Source: Lactobacillales bacterium (GTDB lineage Bacteria > Bacillota > Bacilli > Lactobacillales > Vagococcaceae). From it: a DNA stretch of 12,591 nt. This document shows, piece after piece, positions 1 through 5,806 of this stretch (position 1 is its first letter; each line of letters starts with the position of its first letter). The translations under genes were made by a program, and so were the position numbers. The DNA is taken from assembly GCA_015655485.1 (NCBI GenBank), contig JAATEZ010000360.1:1-12591 (forward strand), written 5' to 3'. The notes under the pieces were generated by a model. It was not told where the DNA came from. It saw only the letters and a program-made list of their open reading frames with translations, and made no database searches.

Positions 1-123
1 ATAATCTACCGTCGCATGTTTTTTTCCCCAGCCTTTTCCGCGTAAAGCCGCAACTTCTCTATGCTGGCCGAGCAATTGCTGTCTAGGCAAACGGGTGATC
101 ATCTGTTCATGCCATAACCTCAT
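1..123 (-). CDS. Pyrimidine-dimer DNA glycosylase-like protein (TIGR02328 type), 5' part only
   Basis: Only the first 41 codons lie in the window; the gene runs off the left edge. The visible protein begins MRLWHEQMITRLPRQQLLG, then QHREVAALRGKGWGKKHATV. This is the conserved opening of the TIGR02328 family, related to T4 endonuclease V-type pyrimidine-dimer glycosylases, which cut the glycosidic bond at UV-induced dimers. A strong ribosome site, AGGGGG at 130-135 and 6 nt before the ATG, supports this start. The gene is preceded by its own intergenic stretch (124-288) and lies downstream of the terminator-like hairpin of the DUF1292 operon, so it is probably a separate unit. I recognise the family from its N-terminus alone; the catalytic region is not visible, so the repair function is inferred. 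Confidence 0.72.
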   Translation of the reverse strand, partial: MRLWHEQMITRLPRQQLLGQHREVAALRGKGWGKKHATVDY

Positions 124-214
124 CGTTGACCCCCTAATCATTTTTTTTATACGAAGTTTAACTCAAATATTTCTTTCCGTTTTAGTTTAAGCCCGCAAAA
201 TTGATTTTCTTGAC

Positions 215-245
215 AATGAAATAAGCCACCTCACAAGAGATGGCT
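215..245 (-). terminator. Probable terminator of the ireB-ruvX-DUF1292 operon
   Basis: An inverted repeat at 224-232 and 237-245 (AGCCACCTC / GAGATGGCT, 4-nt loop) forms a 9-bp stem when read on the minus strand, where the single mismatch becomes a G-U wobble. It is followed on that strand by TTATTTCATT. The U-tract is imperfect, so termination may be partial. A second short inverted repeat (TAGGCC 251-256, GGCCTA 269-274) lies just before it and could form part of the same 3' end. Confidence 0.55.
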
Positions 246-288
246 ATACATAGGCCTTAACTATTCAGGGCCTAGCCCGTATTTTTAG

Positions 289-621
289 TTATTCTTCTTC
301 GGCCATAAAAGTATTTAAAACTTCCTCGACCATATCCCATTCAGCATCGGTCTCAATTGCGATCAATTCGCCTTCAGTCCCATCTTCCTGCTCTTCATAG
401 GCATAAGCCTGCAGCTCCACTTCCTAATCTTCTGCCAAGCCAGTCGGATAAAGGAGTACATAATTTTTACCAAATTCTTCTTGTCCGTCGACTGTCAATA
501 AAATTTCAAATAATGATTCGTTCCCCTCTTCATCGATCAAAGTGATATATTCATGCTCATCGTCATGCTCGTGATCATGATCATGACTGTGATTGTGGTT
601 ATGATGATGCTCTTCTGTCAT
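289..621 (-). pseudogene. DUF1292 (YrzB-like) gene with in-frame TAG at codon 66
   Basis: The intact frame would give 110 codons before the TAA at 289-291, but codon 66 (424-426) is TAG, so normal translation stops after 65 residues. The 44 codons behind the stop stay in frame and still look like the family's C-terminal half (EVELQAYAYEEQ, then DAEWDMVEEVLNTFM), so this is a single nonsense change and not a frameshift. A change from GAG or CAG is the simplest route. The first 25 residues are very acidic and histidine-rich (10 His), followed by the DUF1292 core (ITLIDEEGNESLFEILLTVD). The ATG has an AGG ribosome site 8 to 9 nt upstream. It is the last gene of the ireB-ruvX operon, the same order as yrzL-yrrK-yrzB in Bacillus subtilis. 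The function of the family is unknown. The stop may be a real recent mutation, a sequencing error, or a tolerated truncation. Confidence 0.8.
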
Positions 622-667
622 CTTTGGTTCCTCATTTCTTTTATTTTCTCAAAATCAAAGTTAAAAA

Positions 668-1090
668 TCAGTTAGACATTCGATCTAAATAATTTTGTAA
701 AATCATGACCGCCGCTAATTTATCTATCACTTTTTTTCTTTTAGCTCTAGAGGTATTGGCCTGTTCGATCAGCATTCTTTCAGCTTGAACCGTTGACAAA
801 CGTTCATCCTGATAGATTACAGGCAAATGAAAAAGTTCTGCCAATTTTTCTCCATAAGCCATCGAAGCCTCGGCACGGGGACCAATCGTATTGTTCATAT
901 TTTTAGGCAGCCCAAGCACAAATTTTTCTGCTTCATATTCTTTGACAAGTTCACCCAGACGTTCAAAACCGAACTCACCTAGGTCTTCATTGATTTTAAT
1001 GATCTCAATCCCTTGTGCTGTCCACCCTAAAAGATCACTAACAGCTACACCAACAGTTTTTGAACCCACATCTAAACCGATTATTCTCAT
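668..1090 (-). CDS. ruvX: Holliday junction resolvase-like nuclease RuvX (YqgF)
   Basis: This is a 140-residue RNase H-fold protein of the YqgF/RuvX family, full length for the family. The acidic active site is visible: Asp7 in GLDVGSKTVGVAVSD, Glu96 in DERLST, and Asp123 in KKVIDKLAAVMILQ. The GLPKNMN motif at about 60-66 is also typical. Family members are implicated in processing the 5' end of pre-16S rRNA and in Holliday junction resolution; which role applies here cannot be read from sequence. The ATG at 1088-1090 shares one base with the ireB stop (TAATG), so translation is probably coupled to ireB. The DUF1292 gene follows after 46 nt. Confidence 0.95.
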   Translation of the reverse strand: MRIIGLDVGSKTVGVAVSDLLGWTAQGIEIIKINEDLGEFGFERLGELVKEYEAEKFVLGLPKNMNNTIGPRAEASMAYGEKLAELFHLPVIYQDERLSTVQAERMLIEQANTSRAKRKKVIDKLAAVMILQNYLDRMSN

Positions 1091-1356
1091 TATACGTTCG
1101 TTCCATGTTCACTAAGATAGAATTTAACCAGCTCTTCCATGATTTCGTCTCGTTCGTGACGACGTATGAGGTTCCGTGCATCTTGGTACCGCGGAATATA
1201 AGCCGGGTCTCCTGAAAGTAAGTAGCCCACGATCTGATTGATCGGATTATACCCTTTCTCATCTAATGCACGATAAACAGTAGCTAAAGTTTCACTAACT
1301 TCTTTCTTGCGATTATCATCAAATTCAAAACGCATCGTTTCATCTGTATAACTCAT
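1090..1356 (-). CDS. ireB: IreB family regulatory phosphoprotein
   Basis: An 88-residue DUF965/IreB protein, the family's standard length, with the hallmark segment YNPINQIVGYLLSGDPAYI followed by an Arg-rich helix (DARNLIRRHERDEI). In Enterococcus faecalis, IreB is a small cytoplasmic negative regulator of cephalosporin resistance, phosphorylated by the Ser/Thr kinase IreK on N-terminal threonines. The corresponding Thr4 and Thr7 are present here (MSYTDET). The start is supported by AGAGGTG ending 7 nt before the ATG. It is the first gene of the operon. In B. subtilis and E. faecalis the gene usually follows alaS; here alaS is absent and treR diverges from it, so transcription must start in the 1357-1509 gap or come from beyond it. 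Confidence 0.95.
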   Translation of the reverse strand: MSYTDETMRFEFDDNRKKEVSETLATVYRALDEKGYNPINQIVGYLLSGDPAYIPRYQDARNLIRRHERDEIMEELVKFYLSEHGTNV

Positions 1357-1395
1357 TCATCTTCACCTCTTTTCCTTTTTTCTATCAACAACTTC

Positions 1396-1424
1396 ATTTT
1401 ACAAGAAATAACAAAAAACTACAA
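1396..1424 (-). promoter_or_regulatory. Possible ireB promoter in the ireB/treR divergent gap
   Basis: On the minus strand TTGTAG (1419-1424) and TAAAAT (1396-1401) are separated by 17 bp, with about 40 nt from the -10 to the ireB start. The -35 matches the consensus poorly. An alternative is TTGTCA with GATAAT at 19-bp spacing slightly upstream. The whole 1357-1509 gap is AT-rich and must hold the starts of both ireB and treR. I found no convincing plus-strand promoter for treR and no TreR palindrome here. Confidence 0.35.
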
Positions 1425-1524
1425 ACATTATCCAATTTCTTCATAAAATAATGACAAAAATTTCATTTCGTTGTAAGGTAATAGAGCAGAAGAAAAATAA
1501 ACTTAAAGGATGGAGTGGAAAAAG

Positions 1525-2241
1525 ATGAATCGTTATTTGGAAATTTTTTCTGAATTAGAGAAAGAAATTCTGGCCGGAAAATTTCTGCCAGGCGATCTGC
1601 TTCCTAGTGAAAATCAATTAGCCGCCAAATATCAAGTATCTAGAGAAACGATTCGTAAAGCCTTGGTTCTTTTACTGGAAAATGGCTATATCCAAAAAAT
1701 CCAAGGGAAAGGCTCGATCGTTTTAGATATTCGCCGGCTGGATTTCCCGATTTCGGGTCTGACTAGTTATAAAGAATTGCAACAAAGCCAACATTTTCAA
1801 AGTGAAACTATCGTACCTTACATAGAGAAAAAATTTTTAGATGGAGAAGAAGCGGTAAAAGTCGGGCTGCCGCTCAAACAAAAAATTTGGAAATTGGTCC
1901 GTCAAAGAAAAATTGACGGTGAGTTCATCATTTTGGATAAAGATTATCTATTAGCCTCTGTGATTCCGGAATTGTCCAAAGAGGTCGCTGAGGATTCTAT
2001 TTATCGATATATCGAAGACGAACTTAAGCTGGTGATCAGTTACGCTCAAAAAGAAATCATTGTTGAACCGGCTACTTTAGAAGATCGTCAACTAATGACA
2101 CTAAAAAAGGAAGATAGTCATGTAGTCGTCGTTCGCAGCCACGTTTATCTGGATAATACGCAACTTTTCCAATATACTGAATCCCGCCACCGCATGGATA
2201 AGTTTCGATTTGTCGACTTTGCCAGACGTCGAAAAATCTAA
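1525..2241 (+). CDS. treR: Trehalose operon transcriptional repressor TreR (GntR family)
   Basis: A 238-residue GntR/HutC-type regulator. An N-terminal winged helix-turn-helix (about residues 1-70: LPSENQLAAKYQVSRETIRK, then GYIQKIQGKGS) is followed by a UTRA effector domain ending FQYTESRHRMDKFRFVDFAR, the same ending as B. subtilis TreR. Family members repress trehalose genes and are released by trehalose-6-phosphate. I place the start at 1525, not at the in-frame ATG at 1510, because GGAG at 1512-1515 sits 9 nt before 1525, whereas 1510 has no properly spaced ribosome site; the resulting length equals that of B. subtilis TreR. It is the only plus-strand gene and converges on treC instead of sitting in the same operon. 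Its expected target is the palindrome at 5608-5627. Confidence 0.95.
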   Translation: MNRYLEIFSELEKEILAGKFLPGDLLPSENQLAAKYQVSRETIRKALVLLLENGYIQKIQGKGSIVLDIRRLDFPISGLTSYKELQQSQHFQSETIVPYIEKKFLDGEEAVKVGLPLKQKIWKLVRQRKIDGEFIILDKDYLLASVIPELSKEVAEDSIYRYIEDELKLVISYAQKEIIVEPATLEDRQLMTLKKEDSHVVVVRSHVYLDNTQLFQYTESRHRMDKFRFVDFARRRKI

Positions 2242-2247
2242 GCTTAG

Positions 2248-2307
2248 CTGTAAAATAAAACCATTTTTTTAATGCTGATCCCGATTTATTCAGCATTTAT
2301 TTTACAG
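2248..2307 (+). terminator. treR terminator within a nested inverted repeat
   Basis: Seven bases after the treR stop, an outer 12-bp inverted repeat (CTGTAAAATAAA at 2248-2259, TTTATTTTACAG at 2296-2307) encloses an inner 8-bp one (AATGCTGA at 2271-2278, TCAGCATT at 2290-2297). The inner hairpin followed by TTATTTT could act as a plus-strand intrinsic terminator. The inner and outer stems share two bases, so they partly compete. The stem is AT-rich, so efficiency may be modest. Confidence 0.55.
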
Positions 2308-2345
2308 ATCTGATTGTTTTAAAAAAACTTTTGAAAATAACTCAT

Positions 2346-2383
2346 TTCGCGTTTAAAACTGTCTTATCAGTCTTAAACGCGAA
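2346..2383. repeat. 16-bp inverted repeat between convergent treR and treC
   Basis: TTCGCGTTTAAAACTG (2346-2361) and CAGTCTTAAACGCGAA (2368-2383) form a long stem with a 6-nt loop. The one imperfect position is A-C on a plus-strand RNA but G-U on a minus-strand RNA, so the structure is fully paired only in minus-strand transcripts. No good U-tract follows on either strand. It may be a backup terminator or an RNA 3'-end structure for treC; its role is not clear. Confidence 0.6.
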
Positions 2384-2393
2384 TAAACGGCGG

Positions 2394-2449
2394 AAAAAAA
2401 AAGCGAATAAAGAGACAGCTCCAAAAAATGGATCGCTGTCTCTTTATTC
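2394..2449 (-). terminator. Intrinsic terminator of treB-treC
   Basis: A perfect 15-bp stem (GAATAAAGAGACAGC at 2405-2419 with GCTGTCTCTTTATTC at 2435-2449) is followed on the minus strand by CGC and nine Ts (A-run at 2394-2402). It begins 7 bp beyond the treC stop. This is a classic strong Rho-independent terminator. Confidence 0.88.
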
Positions 2450-2456
2450 TACAGAT

Positions 2457-4100
2457 TCAGATCAAAATCGCTAAGGTTTCATAAGGACGTAAAGTGATCA
2501 TCGCTTTTCTTTCAGCTTCCGGATAGTTTCCGACTAAGAGCTTTCCAGAAATAAATTCTGCCGGCAGTGGAACAGGTTCGGCTTTTTCAAAAAAGTTATT
2601 TAAAACCAATAATCTTTGCTTTTTAAAAGATCGAATATAACCGTAGATTTGCGGATGCTCTGTCGCATAAGCCGTATAGCTTCCTTCGGAAATAACTAAG
2701 TGATTTTTTCGCAGCTGAATCAATCTTTGATAAAACGAAAAAATAGATCCGTGATCCAATTCCGTTTCAACATTGATTTTTTGATAATTTTCAGCGACCG
2801 GCAGCCATGGCTCTCCTGTAGAAAATCCTGCGGACGGTTCATCTGACCATTGCATCGGTGTACGTGAATTATCACGCGACTTCGCCTGAATGATCCGCAT
2901 GATTTTCGCTTCTGAATAGCCCATAAGCTGTAATTTTTTATAGGCATTTAAAGTCTCGATATCACGATAATCGGCTAATTTATCAAACTTAGGATCCGTC
3001 ATACCAATTTCTTCTCCTTGATAGATATAAGGAGTTCCCCGACTCAAATGAATTGCAGCCGCTAAAAGTTTGGCGCCTTCGACGCGGTAATTTTTATCAT
3101 CTAAAAATCGGGTCAAAGCACGGGGCTGATCGTGATTGTTCCAAAACAGCGCATTCCAGCCGCCTTCTGCCGACATTCTTTGACCCCAACCATGCAGCAG
3201 ATCTTTCAGTTGTTCAAAGTCGAACGTCCCTTCCTGCCATTTTTCACCATTCGGATAATCCACTTTCAAATGATGAAAGTTAAAGGTCATCGTCAATTCT
3301 TTACGTTCCGTCTGCGAATACAAAATACAATTTTCAACCGTCGTCGCCGACATTTCGCCCACTGTAATGATCCTTGCATCTTGACCAAAAGTTTGCCGGT
3401 TCATCTCTTGCAGATATTCATGAATGATCGGCTGGTCCGTATACATTTTTTTCCCATCCCCTGTTGGATCGTCTAATAATTCTTCCGCTTTTCCAATCAC
3501 ATTGATGACATCAAAACGAAATCCTTTTACTCCTTTATTCCGCCAGAAATTGATCACCCGATATAATTCCTGGCGGACATCAGGATTGCGCCAGTCCAGA
3601 TCGGCTTGTGTCACATCATACAGATGTAAATAATATAGATCCGTCTCCCCAAATTTTTGCCAGGCATGGCCCCCAAATTTAGACACCCAATTGGTTGGCA
3701 GATCTCCATTAGCTTTAGCAGGTCGTAAAATATAGTACTTCTGGTATTTTTTTTCGCCGGCCAGTGCCCGCTGAAACCAGACGTGTTTTGTTGAAGTATG
3801 ATTAAAAACCATATCCAGCATCATTTCGATCCCGAATTTTTCCATTTCACTGATCAAGCGCTCAAAGTCAGTCATCGTGCCAAATAATGGATCAATCTGA
3901 CAATAATCAGAAATATCATAGCCGTTGTCATTTTGCGGAGAAGGATAGAAAGGATTAAACCAAATCATCTCTATCCCTAATTTTTGCAAATAAGGCAACT
4001 TTTCAATGATTCCCTGGATATCGCCAACTCCATCTCCATCCGAATCTTTAAATGATTTGGGATAGATTTGATAAATTACTTTTTTCTTAAAATCAGTCAT
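2457..4100 (-). CDS. treC: Trehalose-6-phosphate hydrolase (alpha,alpha-phosphotrehalase, GH13)
   Basis: A 547-residue cytoplasmic GH13 enzyme that splits trehalose-6-phosphate into glucose and glucose-6-phosphate; named treA in Bacillus. The conserved GH13 regions are all present: DMVFNH (96-101), GFRFDVIN with nucleophile Asp197, VGEMSATT with acid/base Glu249, and NNHDQPR with Asp324. A calcium-type loop DSDGDGVGD lies at 19-27. Opening MTDFKKKVIYQIYPKSFKD and overall length match the family. It lies 12 nt after the treB stop, with AAGG right behind that stop as its ribosome site, so the two genes are co-transcribed. Related GH13 oligo-1,6-glucosidases share the same motifs; the neighbours treB and treR decide the call. 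Confidence 0.95.
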   Translation of the reverse strand: MTDFKKKVIYQIYPKSFKDSDGDGVGDIQGIIEKLPYLQKLGIEMIWFNPFYPSPQNDNGYDISDYCQIDPLFGTMTDFERLISEMEKFGIEMMLDMVFNHTSTKHVWFQRALAGEKKYQKYYILRPAKANGDLPTNWVSKFGGHAWQKFGETDLYYLHLYDVTQADLDWRNPDVRQELYRVINFWRNKGVKGFRFDVINVIGKAEELLDDPTGDGKKMYTDQPIIHEYLQEMNRQTFGQDARIITVGEMSATTVENCILYSQTERKELTMTFNFHHLKVDYPNGEKWQEGTFDFEQLKDLLHGWGQRMSAEGGWNALFWNNHDQPRALTRFLDDKNYRVEGAKLLAAAIHLSRGTPYIYQGEEIGMTDPKFDKLADYRDIETLNAYKKLQLMGYSEAKIMRIIQAKSRDNSRTPMQWSDEPSAGFSTGEPWLPVAENYQKINVETELDHGSIFSFYQRLIQLRKNHLVISEGSYTAYATEHPQIYGYIRSFKKQRLLVLNNFFEKAEPVPLPAEFISGKLLVGNYPEAERKAMITLRPYETLAILI

Positions 4101-4112
4101 TTCTTCACTGCC

Positions 4113-5585
4113 TTATACATTTATTTCTTCCATGATGTCTTCATCACCCTTGGTTCCAGCTGGATCTAATTTATTAAGGATCCCCCTTTGTCTAAATACA
4201 ACTGTAAGAATAAATGGAACCACGATCGCAATGATCATACATAGCAGATATTTTCCCCAATAAGGAAGTTGGATCGACAGGATCCCCGGCAGACCGCCAA
4301 CCCCTACACTGTTTGCGGTAACGTTGAATAGTGTTGAAACTAATCCGGCAATGCCTGAACCAATCATAGCTGCTACAAAAGGATAAATATATTTCAAATT
4401 GATCCCAAACATCGCCGGTTCGGTAACCCCCAGGTAGCATGAGATCACAGACGGAATGGAAACCTGCTCTTCATCTTTATTTCCGCGATGAAGGAAAATC
4501 ACCGCCAGCACTGCTGACCCTTGAGCGATATTGGATAGTGCGATCATAGGCCATAAATTAGTTCCATGGAAGTCAGCGATCAACTGTAAATCAATGGCAT
4601 TGGTCATATGATGCAAACCGGTAATGACCAGCGGCGCATATAAAAAACCAAACAAAGCGCCAAATAACCAATTGAAGCTGCTGGTCAAGCCTGAATAAAC
4701 AATGTCAGAGATGAATGAACCGATTTTCCAGCCAATCGGGCCTAAAATAACGTGCGCTGCCAAAACAGTTGGAACGAGTGAAAATAATGGCACAAAAATC
4801 ATCGAAACCGCTTGCGGAATATGTTTGCGGAAAAAGATTTCTAAATAACAAAGTAGAAAACCTGCTAACATAGCCGGAATAACCTGTGCCTGATAACCAA
4901 TCATTTCTATTTTAAAGAATCCAAAATTCCAATAAGGAATATCTGCCGCAGCCGTACTTGCTACACTATAAGCATTTAATAATTGCGGAGAAACTAAAGT
5001 GATCCCTAAAACGATCCCTAAAATTTGAGTAGTTCCCATTTTCTTAGAGATACTCCAAGTGATCCCAACTGGTAAGAATTGGAAGATAGCTTCACCAATC
5101 AGCCATAAGAAACTATCTACTCCACTCCAAAATTGAGAAACTTCTACAATGGTTTGGTTCCCTAAACCTGAAAAAACAATCCCATCTAAAATATTTCGAA
5201 AACCTAGAATAAGTCCGCCAACAACGATTGCCGGGATCAGCGGTGTGAAGATTTCTGCTAATACAGAGATTGCACGCTGAACCGGATTCAGGTTCTGTTT
5301 TGCCGCTACTTTGGCCTGATCTTTTGAAACACCCTCGACTCCTGATATTTTTGCAAATTCATTATAAAACATGGCTACTTCATTACCAATAATGACTTGA
5401 AACTGTCCTGCCTGCGTAAACATTCCCTTGACACTCGGGATTTTCTCAATTGCTTTTTCGTCCGCTTGGGATGGATCGTTTAAAACAAAGCGCATTCTTG
5501 TGGCACAATGAGTGACCGCCGCAATATTTTCTTTCCCTCCGACGTCTTTCAACAGTTCAGTTGCATCTTTTTTGAAATCTGTCAT
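4113..5585 (-). CDS. treB: Trehalose-specific PTS permease, EIIBC component
   Basis: A 490-residue membrane permease that takes up trehalose and phosphorylates it to trehalose-6-phosphate; called treP in Bacillus. The N-terminal EIIB domain (about 1-90) carries the phosphorylated Cys27 in AVTHCATRMRF. The EIIC domain (about 105-470) has many hydrophobic segments plus the GLHHMTN (323-329) and GVTEPAMFGIN (386-396) motifs. No EIIA domain is attached, so phosphate must come from an EIIA encoded elsewhere. I use the ATG at 5585, not the in-frame ATG at 5603, because AAAGGAG (5594-5600) sits 8 nt upstream of 5585 and inside the longer version. It heads the treB-treC operon. Confidence 0.94.
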   Translation of the reverse strand: MTDFKKDATELLKDVGGKENIAAVTHCATRMRFVLNDPSQADEKAIEKIPSVKGMFTQAGQFQVIIGNEVAMFYNEFAKISGVEGVSKDQAKVAAKQNLNPVQRAISVLAEIFTPLIPAIVVGGLILGFRNILDGIVFSGLGNQTIVEVSQFWSGVDSFLWLIGEAIFQFLPVGITWSISKKMGTTQILGIVLGITLVSPQLLNAYSVASTAAADIPYWNFGFFKIEMIGYQAQVIPAMLAGFLLCYLEIFFRKHIPQAVSMIFVPLFSLVPTVLAAHVILGPIGWKIGSFISDIVYSGLTSSFNWLFGALFGFLYAPLVITGLHHMTNAIDLQLIADFHGTNLWPMIALSNIAQGSAVLAVIFLHRGNKDEEQVSIPSVISCYLGVTEPAMFGINLKYIYPFVAAMIGSGIAGLVSTLFNVTANSVGVGGLPGILSIQLPYWGKYLLCMIIAIVVPFILTVVFRQRGILNKLDPAGTKGDEDIMEEINV

Positions 5586-5607
5586 GTAAATTGCTCCTTT
5601 CATTTTT

Positions 5608-5627
5608 AAACTTGTATATACAAGTTT
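5608..5627. promoter_or_regulatory. TreR operator (perfect 20-bp palindrome)
   Basis: A perfect 20-bp palindrome with core CTTGTATATACAAG lies 22 bp before the treB ATG. It contains the TTGTATATACAA element known as the B. subtilis TreR operator. It falls about 7 to 26 bp downstream of the predicted transcription start, a good place for a repressor to block transcription. A single half-site (CTTGTA, minus strand, 5631-5636) lies about 13 bp upstream of the matching half of the palindrome. Confidence 0.88.
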
Positions 5628-5640
5628 CCTTTACAAGCTT

Positions 5641-5669
5641 ATTCTAACGGCTAAAAAGAAAAAATGCAA
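5641..5669 (-). promoter_or_regulatory. Promoter of treB-treC
   Basis: On the minus strand, -35 TTGCAT (5664-5669) and -10 TAGAAT (5641-5646) are separated by exactly 17 bp. The predicted start is near 5634, giving a 5' leader of about 50 nt that contains the TreR palindrome. Confidence 0.75.
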
Positions 5670-5678
5670 GCGCTTTAA
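5665..5678. promoter_or_regulatory. Candidate cre site (CcpA) overlapping the -35
   Basis: TTAAAGCGCTTGCA (minus strand) keeps the AAnCGnT centre and the final CA of the cre consensus, with two departures from TGWAANCGNTNWCA. It covers most of the -35 hexamer, where CcpA binding would repress in the presence of preferred sugars. Carbon repression of trehalose genes is usual in Bacillota; binding here is inferred. Confidence 0.6.
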
Positions 5679-5743
5679 ACGAAATAAATTATATTTTTAT
5701 TTTCACAAATTTATCATTGCAGAAATCGCCTGGTAAAATGGCG

Positions 5744-5783
5744 AAAAAAATGCAGGCGCAAAACTCTTTGAGCTTTGCGCCTG
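5744..5783 (-). terminator. Intrinsic terminator of argCJBD
   Basis: On the minus strand a GC-rich stem (CAGGCGCAAA with TTTGCGCCTG, extended through CTC/GAG by one G-U pair, loop AAA; 5753-5783) is followed by CA and seven Ts (A-run 5744-5750). It starts 23 bp after the argD stop. Outer ATGCAGG / CCTGCAT pieces could form an alternative pairing. Confidence 0.88.
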
Positions 5784-5806
5784 TATTTCCTGCATCTGAT
5801 CAACTT

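Noticed and set aside
210..215. A perfect plus-strand TTGACA in the 124-288 gap
   Set aside because: No -10 element lies at 16-18 bp, and no plus-strand gene follows; it is part of the minus-strand 3' region.
357..545. A plus-strand frame of 62 codons opposite the DUF1292 gene
   Set aside because: It lies opposite a recognisable protein family, has no recognisable features of its own and no ribosome site.
571..615. The histidine-codon repeat as a CRISPR or regulatory repeat array
   Set aside because: The repeats are codon-level, in frame, and encode a low-complexity protein tail; there are no spacers.
289..621. Stop-codon readthrough or TAG recoding in the DUF1292 gene
   Set aside because: No pyrrolysine or suppressor signal is visible, TAG ends pepA normally, and a simple nonsense mutation or sequence error explains the data better.
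3132..3476. A 114-codon open frame on the plus strand inside treC
   Set aside because: It is opposite a gene with all GH13 catalytic motifs, has no ribosome site worth noting, and its residues look like a shadow of treC codons.
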